A DNA stretch of 6,177 nt from an uncultured Desulfobulbaceae bacterium (lineage in GTDB: Bacteria; Desulfobacterota; Desulfobulbia; Desulfobulbales; Desulfobulbaceae), in NCBI GenBank assembly GCA_947260045.1, contig CAMYOP010000175.1, forward strand, positions 1 to 6,177. The letters are read 5' to 3'. Both the position numbers and the translations under genes were made by a program. Positions 1-5,486 of the stretch are shown one piece after another (position 1 is the stretch's first letter; every line of letters starts with the position of its first letter). Under the pieces are notes generated by a model. It had not been told where the DNA came from. It did no database searches and was given only the letters and a program-made list of their open reading frames with translations.

Positions 1-828
1 GAGCCAGTACCAATTCCGTCGCGTAAAGATGTCGTAGAACTTATCAAACAAACCCAACAAGTTCTCTTTCCCGGCTATTTTACAAGTATGGTCCTTAGTC
101 CGGCCAGTCTTGATTATTATCTTGGCCAAAAATTGACTGTGCTGTACGAAAATTTGGCTCTTCAGGTCAATAATGCCATTCGTCACGATTGTTTTCGCCA
201 CAACCAGAGCTGTAAAAATTGTGGTGAATCCAGCTATGAAATATCCTCAGCATTCATTAAAACACTGCCAGCTGTCAAGGAAAAGCTGGAACAGGATATC
301 CAGGCAACCCTTGAAGGAGATCCAGCAGCAAGCAATGTTGATGAAGTTGTCTTTTCTTATCCAGGCTTATTTGCAACCCTGGTCTACAGATTGGCCCACG
401 AGCTCGTCAAAATGAATGTACCTATTATTCCAAGAATAATGAGTGAGTACGCCTATCACAGAACAGCCATAGACATCAATCCGAACTGTTCAATCGGCAG
501 GGCTTTCTTTATTGATCATGGTGCTGGCGTGGTTGTAGGCGCAACCTCTCAAATTGGCAACAGGGTGAGACTCTATCAGGGAGTGACTCTCGGCGCCTTA
601 TCTTTGCCCCGTGATGCTGGTGCCAGTTTACGAGATACAAAACGACACCCCACAATAGAAGATGATGTTATAATTTATGCCAATGCAATTATACTTGGCG
701 GAAATACAACTATAGGTGCAAGATCAATTATTGGTGGTAATGTCTGGCTGACAGAAAGCGTAGGCCCTGATACCAAGGTAATGCTAAAACAGCCAGAACT
801 TATCTACATTGGAAAATCTGAAAGGTGA
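1..828 (+). CDS. cysE: Serine O-acetyltransferase, long (EpsC-like) form, 5'-truncated by window edge
   Basis: Transfers acetyl from acetyl-CoA to L-serine, giving O-acetylserine, the first step of cysteine synthesis in the cytoplasm. The reading frame is open from base 1, and the 29 codons before the first internal ATG (88) read like family sequence (VLFPGYF just before it). The true start is therefore upstream, and ATG 88 is an internal Met. Counting from the first visible codon, 275 residues are seen. An alpha-helical N-terminal domain contains a His/Cys cluster (C64, C71, C74). It is followed by SYPGLFA, the RLAHEL helix, and a left-handed beta-helix of hexapeptide repeats from about residue 157. 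Likely catalytic histidines are H173 (IDHGAGVVVG) and H216 (KRHPTI), by comparison with the family. The protein ends in KSER and lacks the terminal Ile that inserts into CysK in the E. coli type complex. cysK follows immediately. Family assignment is very secure; the length of the missing N-terminus is unknown. Confidence 0.95.
   Translation, partial: EPVPIPSRKDVVELIKQTQQVLFPGYFTSMVLSPASLDYYLGQKLTVLYENLALQVNNAIRHDCFRHNQSCKNCGESSYEISSAFIKTLPAVKEKLEQDIQATLEGDPAASNVDEVVFSYPGLFATLVYRLAHELVKMNVPIIPRIMSEYAYHRTAIDINPNCSIGRAFFIDHGAGVVVGATSQIGNRVRLYQGVTLGALSLPRDAGASLRDTKRHPTIEDDVIIYANAIILGGNTTIGARSIIGGNVWLTESVGPDTKVMLKQPELIYIGKSER
821..827 (+). promoter_or_regulatory. Ribosome binding site that sets the cysK start
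   Basis: AAAGGTG lies six bases before ATG 834, a good Shine-Dalgarno match and spacing. A GTG at 825 in the same frame overlaps the upstream TGA and sits inside this site, so it has no usable ribosome binding site of its own. ATG 843 is also in frame but spaced too far away. The site lies within the last codons of the acetyltransferase gene, which suggests translational coupling. Confidence 0.6.
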
Positions 829-833
829 TTTTT

Positions 834-1769
834 ATGCAAGCAATGATTGAAAACATTACACGTTCTACCGGCTGCACTCCACTTATCCGATTACAGAATT
901 TGTCCGATGAATTGGGCGTCGACCTTCTAGCGAAGCTGGAATCTTCCAATCCGCTTGGCAGCGTTAAAGACAGAATTGCAGTCGCCATGATTGACACTGC
1001 AGAAAAGGAAGGACTTCTCACCAAAGAAACCACCATCATTGAACCTACAAGTGGCAACACTGGTATTGGTCTTGCCTTTGTCTGTGCCAGCAGAGGCTAC
1101 AAACTGATTCTAACCATGCCTGAAACCATGAGTATGGAACGACGAAAAATGCTGATTCATTTCGGTGCCAAACTTGTACTTACACCTGGCCCCAAAGGAA
1201 TGAAAGGAGCCTTGGCCAAAGCTGCACAACTCATCGAAGAAATTCCAGACTCCTGGATGCCCAATCAGTTTACCAATCCTGCAAATCCTGAAATACACCG
1301 ACAGACAACTGCTCTTGAAATAATGAGTCAAACAAATGGAAATCTGGATTTTTTTGTTTCAGGCGTCGGCACAGGTGGCACAATAACAGGAGCAGGCAGT
1401 GTTTTAAAAGAAAAAATACCTCATTTACAAGCAATAGCAGTAGAGCCTGCAGCTTCACCTGTTCTTTCCGGTGGCGACCCTGGACCCCATAAAATCCAAG
1501 GCATAGGTGCTGGTTTCATTCCTGAGGTGCTTGACAGGTCAGTGATAGATGAGGTAATGCAAGTAAAAAATGAAGAGGCTTTTGAGACTGCACGAACCCT
1601 TGCCCATGTTGAAGGAATCCTCTGTGGAATCTCATCAGGAGCAGCAGCAGCTGCTGCAATTACCCTTGCCAAGCGTCCCGAAAATGCAGGCAAGCGAATA
1701 GCGGTCATCCTGCCTGATACTGGAGAGCGCTATCTCAGTACAGATTTAATGTCAAACAAAGAGATTTGA
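834..1769 (+). CDS. cysK: Cysteine synthase (O-acetylserine sulfhydrylase), PLP-dependent
   Basis: Makes L-cysteine and acetate from O-acetylserine and sulfide, using pyridoxal phosphate. The 311-residue length is normal for CysK. From ATG 834, the PLP-binding lysine is K45 in NPLGSVKDR. The substrate loop PTSGNTG lies at residues 71-77, the phosphate-binding loop GVGTGGT at 177-183, and KIQGIGAGF and GISSGAA follow in the usual order. The C-terminal LPDTGERYLST is the classic ending region. All family motifs are intact and no frameshift is seen. The start was chosen for its AAAGGTG site; a GTG at 825 would add three residues (MIF). The gene begins five bases after the serine acetyltransferase stop, so substrate producer and consumer are encoded together. 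CysK and CysM are hard to separate by sequence alone, but these motifs fit CysK better. No regulatory element is visible, because the operon's promoter lies outside the window. Confidence 0.95.
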   Translation: MQAMIENITRSTGCTPLIRLQNLSDELGVDLLAKLESSNPLGSVKDRIAVAMIDTAEKEGLLTKETTIIEPTSGNTGIGLAFVCASRGYKLILTMPETMSMERRKMLIHFGAKLVLTPGPKGMKGALAKAAQLIEEIPDSWMPNQFTNPANPEIHRQTTALEIMSQTNGNLDFFVSGVGTGGTITGAGSVLKEKIPHLQAIAVEPAASPVLSGGDPGPHKIQGIGAGFIPEVLDRSVIDEVMQVKNEEAFETARTLAHVEGILCGISSGAAAAAAITLAKRPENAGKRIAVILPDTGERYLSTDLMSNKEI

Positions 1770-1773
1770 GACT

Positions 1774-2205
1774 ATGGGAAAGGTAATATCGCTTAATATC
1801 AGCAAAAAAAAAGGTGTCAACAAAGAACCTGTTGATTCAGTTAACCTTCGTGTTGATCATGGTATTGAAGGGGATGCACATGCTGGCGACTGGCACAGGC
1901 AGGTGAGCCTGCTAGCGCAAGAATCAATTGACTTTATGCGGGCAAAGGGATTGGAGCTTGAACCAGGAGCATTTGCCGAAAACATTACCACTGAAGGCAT
2001 TGAGTTGGCCACTCTGCCAATAGGCACCAAGCTCAGTGCTGGAAAAGTAGAGCTGGAAGTGACCCAGATCGGAAAGAAATGTCATAAAGGCTGCGCCATC
2101 TTCCAACAGGTCGGTGATTGCATCATGCCCCGTGAAGGCATTTTTGCCAAGGTTCTCAAACCAGGAACCATTACAGCTGGTGACGATATAACCGTATTAG
2201 CCTGA
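1774..2205 (+). CDS. Small stand-alone MOSC-domain protein
   Basis: A 143-residue protein that is almost entirely one MOSC (molybdenum cofactor sulfurase C-terminal) domain. The family is proposed to carry or transfer sulfur and, in some members, to handle molybdenum cofactor; the exact reaction of this short form is unknown. Visible family features are GIEGDAHAGDWHRQVSLLA near residues 30-48, the segment GAFAENITTEGI at 65-76, and a cysteine-rich stretch with C103 and C107 in KKCHKGC and C116 in VGDCIMPREGIF. There is no signal peptide or membrane segment, so it should be cytoplasmic. ATG 1774 lies four bases after the cysK stop, with only a weak purine-rich site before it, which implies translational coupling. 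Its position directly after the cysteine genes suggests a sulfur-transfer role, which is inference. Codons 11-13 contain a run of nine A bases, but the frame is intact. Confidence 0.88.
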   Translation: MGKVISLNISKKKGVNKEPVDSVNLRVDHGIEGDAHAGDWHRQVSLLAQESIDFMRAKGLELEPGAFAENITTEGIELATLPIGTKLSAGKVELEVTQIGKKCHKGCAIFQQVGDCIMPREGIFAKVLKPGTITAGDDITVLA

Positions 2206-2254
2206 AAAACTCCTGCAGCTTATCAGTTTCACGGGGGCCGATCTCTCTGGCTAG

Positions 2255-2285
2255 CCTTGAAAATAACTTGTTTATTCTTTCAAGG
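2255..2285. terminator. Inverted repeat at a convergent gene junction, possible weak terminator
   Basis: CCTTGAAA (2255-2262) pairs perfectly with TTTCAAGG (2278-2285), and inner ATAA/TTAT bases can extend the stem past a two-base bulge. It lies where the MOSC gene and the minus-strand gene converge, and it overlaps the last codons of the latter. The stem is AT-rich and neither side has a proper T tract after it, so it is not a textbook intrinsic terminator. Location is the main argument. Confidence 0.3.
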
Positions 2286-3012
2286 TTACGGTGATTCGCT
2301 TTTCTTCAACCTGGATTGACTCAACCCCGTCAGAGAAAATTTTCCAAAAGCCATCTTCTGTGCCAAATTCCTGAACAAGATCTACATTCTTGATTCCACC
2401 CAGCCAGGCATTGGGAATAGGCACGCCCATCAAGCTCACACCTTTTAATTTAATTACAGGGTGATCATCGCGATACGCCACCTGTGCACCAAGTCTCACC
2501 CGCACAGTTTTACCACCAAACACTGGTACTTCCGGATCCACATTCACAATCAGCTTTGCACTGATCAACTCACTGGCCAGATCAACAGCTAATCTTTTGG
2601 CAAGATCAGTATTATTTGCAAGCAAAGCATTTACTTCCCGTTCACTGAAGTACACTTCCCTGCTGGTACCTTTTTCGCTGTACGCTTCGGGCACTACATT
2701 GCCATCTGAATCATAATCCTCAATTTTTTTGGGAAAATTTGCGTCAGCAGCAGCAGTGCTCTTACCAGCTTTATCATTACCCTCTGCAAGTCCACCATAA
2801 AAATCTAGCACTTCAAGTTTGGCACTCAATACTTTCTCTTCTGCAGTATTTAGGACAACAGGCACAAATTCTTTGGGAAACAGCCAAGGCTTGAAAAGGA
2901 GTGCCAGGACTAGAACCGTGGCACATACGGTGGCAATAACAATTCCGAAAACCTGTAAACCCGAAAAACCCTTCTTCACGGTACCCTCAATAGTTGCATG
3001 ATCTTGTTGCAC
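2272..3012 (-). CDS. Uncharacterised single-pass membrane-anchored protein
   Basis: A 246-residue protein of unknown function. Residues 1-18 are polar, 19-42 form one hydrophobic membrane helix, and the remainder is probably a soluble domain outside the cytoplasm; the single anchor makes this orientation plausible but unproven. Residues 75-118 form a charged, low-complexity linker. The likely conserved core begins at YFSEREVNALLANNTDLA (about 121-138). It then has alternating beta-type strands (SAKLIVNVDPEVPVFGGKTV), KLKGVSLMGVPIPNAWLGG (188-206) and KNVDLVQEFG. I recall similar sequences in sulfate-reducing bacteria carrying the name arginine N-succinyltransferase. Nothing in this sequence supports that activity and I would not transfer the name. 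The start is GTG at 3012, backed by an AGGGAG site seven bases upstream. It is transcribed away from the M48 protease gene and towards the MOSC gene, apparently as a single-gene unit. Confidence 0.85.
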   Translation of the reverse strand: MQQDHATIEGTVKKGFSGLQVFGIVIATVCATVLVLALLFKPWLFPKEFVPVVLNTAEEKVLSAKLEVLDFYGGLAEGNDKAGKSTAAADANFPKKIEDYDSDGNVVPEAYSEKGTSREVYFSEREVNALLANNTDLAKRLAVDLASELISAKLIVNVDPEVPVFGGKTVRVRLGAQVAYRDDHPVIKLKGVSLMGVPIPNAWLGGIKNVDLVQEFGTEDGFWKIFSDGVESIQVEEKRITVTLKE

Positions 3013-3153
3013 AATATTTCTCCCTGGCAGGATAGAGCAGTACTTGCTAGTATTACCCGGCTCAATAATAAAAAGTGATGAATTGACCAGAATCCTCGTT
3101 TCTGTAAAAATTGCTCACTGCTCATAACAATAATTCCTAATCGGAAAATAACA
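3013..3153. promoter_or_regulatory. Divergent intergenic region, promoters expected but weak by eye
   Basis: This 141-base AT-rich gap separates the minus-strand membrane protein from the plus-strand M48 protease, so both promoters should lie here. The best candidates are poor. On the plus strand, TTGACC (3083-3088) is followed 16 bases later by TAAAAA (3105-3110). On the minus strand there is a TATTAT-like box within 3064-3075, without a convincing -35 partner. I see no clear operator palindrome or riboswitch. The plus-strand gene has only a weak ribosome site (CGGAAA, 3142-3147). Confidence 0.3.
3020..3025 (-). promoter_or_regulatory. Ribosome binding site supporting a GTG start
   Basis: On the minus strand this reads AGGGAG, seven bases before the GTG at 3012-3010. 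The strength of the match supports GTG as the true start. The next in-frame start-type codon (GTG, residue 12) lies too far from this site. Confidence 0.6.
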
Positions 3154-4530
3154 ATGAACTTCTACCTTATTCTTATCCTAACAATCCTCCTGATCCATTT
3201 TGTTCTTGATCTCATTTTATCCATACTCAACCTCAGGTCATTACAACCTGAGCTCCCTGCAGAATTTCAAGATACTTTTGATAAAGAGAGCTACAAGGAT
3301 TCCCAGCAATACACGGCCACCAATACCCGTTTTTCACTGATTAATGGGTGTGTTATGCTGCCAATTACCATCCTCTTTATTGTGTTAGGCGGTTTTAACC
3401 AGATTGACCTTTTAGCACGTAGTTTTGCTTTTGGCAGCATTACTACAGGCCTTCTCTACTTTGCTATTTTGTTCACCTTAACAAGCATCATCAGTCTTCC
3501 TTTTACTCTCTATTCCACCTTTGTTATTGAAGAAAAATTCGGCTTTAACAAAACCACCCCGAAAACATTTGTACTAGACAGGATTAAAAGTATTTTATTG
3601 TCCGCAGTCATCGGTGGGCCACTCATGGCATTTGTCCTCTGGTTCTTTGAAAAAGGAGGAGACCTTGCCTGGATTTATTGTTGGCTGGGAGTCATAGCTT
3701 TCACAATTATTATGCAGTTTTTGGCCCCTGTTGTCATCATGCCACTCTTTAATAAATTTATCCCTCTAGAAGATGGCGACCTTAAAACTTCCATCACCAA
3801 ATATGCAGACGAACAAAACTTCGCCATGAAGGGTATTTATACAATGGATGGCTCGAAACGATCCACTAAGTTAAATGCTTTTTTTACGGGTTTTGGTCGT
3901 TTTCGTAGAATAGTTTTTTTTGATACACTTATCCAAAAACTATCCACCTCTGAAATTGTCGCTGTATTGGCCCATGAGATGGGCCATTTCAAACTCAAAC
4001 ATATTTACAAAATGATGACAGCTTCTATTTTACAGATGGGATTCATCTTTTTTATTCTTTCCATTTTCCTGGGTAATGAGCCGCTCTTTGCCGCCTTTAA
4101 AATGGACAATGTCTCAATATATGCCAGTCTTATATTTTTTGGATTTCTCTACTCCCCTATCTCCACCCTGCTTTCCATTTTTTTTAACGTATTTTCGCGA
4201 AAGCATGAGTTTCAGGCAGACATTTATGCTGTAAAAACAACAAAACAAACAGAAAACCTCATAAGTGGACTCAAAAAACTCAGCAGAGCAAATCTCAGTA
4301 ACTTAACACCACACCCTTTCAATGTATTTCTAAACTATAGACATCCACCTATTCTACAAAGAATAGAGGCCATAAGGGAAACAGGTAAAAAACTGCCTTC
4401 CAGCAAACAATGCGCGAGTTGCTCCAAATTCTTTGCCCCTGACTCTCTTGTCTGGAATGATAACACTGACCAATTACTATGTCAGGATTGCCATCAGGAT
4501 GAACAGAGCTGTGGTTGTGCTGATGAATGA
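3154..4530 (+). CDS. M48 family membrane metallopeptidase, Ste24/CAAX-protease type, with C-terminal cysteine tail
   Basis: A zinc-dependent integral membrane protease of 458 residues. Hydrophobic segments are visible near residues 3-26, 62-84, 95-120, 145-165, 172-197, 284-308 and 322-348, matching the seven-helix Ste24 plan. The zinc site is HEMGH (H274, E275, H278) with the third ligand E352 in HEFQAD. Other family hallmarks are VIEEKFGFNKTTPKTF (124-139), MPLFNKFIPLEDGDL (196-210) and MDGSKRSTKLNAFFTGFG (231-248). In eukaryotes this family trims prenylated CAAX proteins; bacteria generally lack that substrate, so the natural target here is unknown, and membrane protein quality control is a fair guess. 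The core should end near residue 410 after RHPPILQRIEAI. Beyond it is a 40-50 residue tail with CASC (420/423), CQDC (443/446) and CGC (453/455), which looks like a zinc-ribbon or other metal site. HtpX proteins are much shorter, so that alternative is unlikely. Confidence 0.93.
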   Translation: MNFYLILILTILLIHFVLDLILSILNLRSLQPELPAEFQDTFDKESYKDSQQYTATNTRFSLINGCVMLPITILFIVLGGFNQIDLLARSFAFGSITTGLLYFAILFTLTSIISLPFTLYSTFVIEEKFGFNKTTPKTFVLDRIKSILLSAVIGGPLMAFVLWFFEKGGDLAWIYCWLGVIAFTIIMQFLAPVVIMPLFNKFIPLEDGDLKTSITKYADEQNFAMKGIYTMDGSKRSTKLNAFFTGFGRFRRIVFFDTLIQKLSTSEIVAVLAHEMGHFKLKHIYKMMTASILQMGFIFFILSIFLGNEPLFAAFKMDNVSIYASLIFFGFLYSPISTLLSIFFNVFSRKHEFQADIYAVKTTKQTENLISGLKKLSRANLSNLTPHPFNVFLNYRHPPILQRIEAIRETGKKLPSSKQCASCSKFFAPDSLVWNDNTDQLLCQDCHQDEQSCGCADE

Positions 4531-4590
4531 TTTTTTTCCAGGTTGGCTTTGGCTGGATTTGCTATTCATGCTTACTCTATAAATTAACAG

Positions 4591-4596
4591 TATAAT
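4591..4596 (+). promoter_or_regulatory. Possible -10 box for the DUF547-TVP38 unit
   Basis: A perfect TATAAT lies 42 bases before ATG 4639, within the 108-base gap after the protease gene. No good -35 hexamer sits at standard spacing (4568-4573 reads ATGCTT), and a second box, TATAAA (4578-4583), is nearby. The gap and this box suggest that the next two genes have their own promoter, but the region is AT-rich and chance matches are common. Confidence 0.35.
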
Positions 4597-4638
4597 TTCA
4601 GATTAGCCTGGAACCCCTTCAACTTAGGAGATGGAAAA

Positions 4639-5469
4639 ATGAAAATGAAATCTTTTTTCCCTGCGCTTCCTTTTGGCCCAATCATCTTCTTTATTCTGTC
4701 ACTCTGCCCGTTTCAAAACGTTTTCGCCAGCCAATTTGAGACTACCCTCTATCAACAGTTTCTGGATACCTATCTGGTTCCTGGGCAACATATAGGGCAA
4801 TTCAAAATTAATGCAGTTAAGTACGAAGAGCTTTATAAAAGCAAGCAAGACCCCAAATCGCTCTACAACAATCTGCTCAATCAACTGGCCAGTTTTGACC
4901 CGACAAAACTCTCTAAAAAAGAAGATGCAATTGCCTTCTGGATAAATACCTATAACATTGGTGCTATCAAGATGATTCTTGATCACTATCCTGTTGATTC
5001 TATTCGCAGCCGAAAAATTAACTGGCTCAAACAACCATGGAAAATCGATATAATTACTATCAATGGCAGCCAATTCAATCTCAATGAAATAGAACATGAA
5101 ATTTTGCTTGGCCATTTTGGCGAACCACTCATCCACTTTGGCGTGGTGTGTGCCTCTCTCAGTTGTCCTGATCTTGCACCATTAGCATTCAAAGGTGATA
5201 CGCTCTATGCCCAACTGCAAAAACAGGCAACACTGTTTTTAAGTGACCCAGAAAAAGGCTTACGTGTTGATAAGGCCCAAAAAAAAGCACTCTTTTCCAT
5301 GATTTTCAAATTTGACAAAAAAACCTTCCCTGCTGGGGCAAAAGATGCCCTTCCCTTTATCCTGCCCTATATAGAGCAAGAGAAAAAAGCTTTTCTTGAA
5401 GGTGGTGGCTACGATATAGAATATCTTGACTATAATTGGGAACTCAACACGACCAAGAGCATACGCTGA
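4639..5469 (+). CDS. Exported DUF547-domain protein
   Basis: A 276-residue protein with a Sec-type signal peptide: MKMK, a hydrophobic stretch to about residue 23, and a likely cleavage after VFA (28-30). It should act in the periplasm or cell envelope. The mature part is a DUF547 domain, whose biochemical role is not established. Family motifs seen are AFWINTYNIGAIKMIL (99-114), HYPVDSIRS (116-124), FNLNEIEHEIL (146-156), IHFGVVCASLSCPDL (165-179) and the C-terminal YNWELN (265-270). H153, H166 and the pair C171/C176 are the polar residues most likely to matter. C23 does not sit in a proper lipobox (LSLC), so a lipoprotein is unlikely. ATG 4639 is supported by AGGAG (4626-4630) at eight bases; the in-frame ATG 4645 is spaced worse. 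The next gene follows after 17 bases, so the two are probably one operon. Confidence 0.9.
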   Translation: MKMKSFFPALPFGPIIFFILSLCPFQNVFASQFETTLYQQFLDTYLVPGQHIGQFKINAVKYEELYKSKQDPKSLYNNLLNQLASFDPTKLSKKEDAIAFWINTYNIGAIKMILDHYPVDSIRSRKINWLKQPWKIDIITINGSQFNLNEIEHEILLGHFGEPLIHFGVVCASLSCPDLAPLAFKGDTLYAQLQKQATLFLSDPEKGLRVDKAQKKALFSMIFKFDKKTFPAGAKDALPFILPYIEQEKKAFLEGGGYDIEYLDYNWELNTTKSIR

Positions 5470-5486
5470 GTACTGGAGTAAATCTT

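Noticed and set aside
88..90. ATG 88 as the start of the serine acetyltransferase
   Set aside because: The frame is open to base 1 and the preceding 29 codons read like family sequence, so the gene begins outside the window.
825..833. GTG 825 as the cysK start, giving a four-base GTGA overlap with the upstream stop
   Set aside because: ATG 834 has a well-spaced AAAGGTG site and better matches the family N-terminus. The GTG would sit within that site.
1644..1657. Perfect 14-base palindrome GCAGCAGCTGCTGC, a possible operator or hairpin
   Set aside because: It lies inside cysK and encodes the alanine run after the conserved SSGA loop. The GCA/GCT/GCT codon mix explains it.
1804..1812. Run of nine A bases early in the MOSC gene, plus T8 runs at 3914-3921 and 4178-4185 in the protease gene, possible slippage or phase-variation sites
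   Set aside because: All are in frame within intact genes, encode ordinary Lys or Phe codons, and there is no alternative-frame product. In AT-rich DNA such runs are expected.
2206..2271. Possible small gene or RNA between the MOSC gene and the convergent membrane-protein gene
   Set aside because: Only 66 bases, with no start plus ribosome site and no strong structure beyond the short inverted repeat already listed.
4536..4613. Seven-base inverted repeat TTCCAGG (4536-4542) / CCTGGAA (4607-4613) flanking the gap after the protease gene
   Set aside because: The arms are short and 64 bases apart with no T tract after them. This is not a convincing terminator or element end, and no duplication or transposase is present.
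4699..5136. 145-codon open frame on the minus strand inside the DUF547 gene
   Set aside because: It lies entirely antisense to a gene with clear family motifs, has no family resemblance of its own, and reads as a shadow frame.
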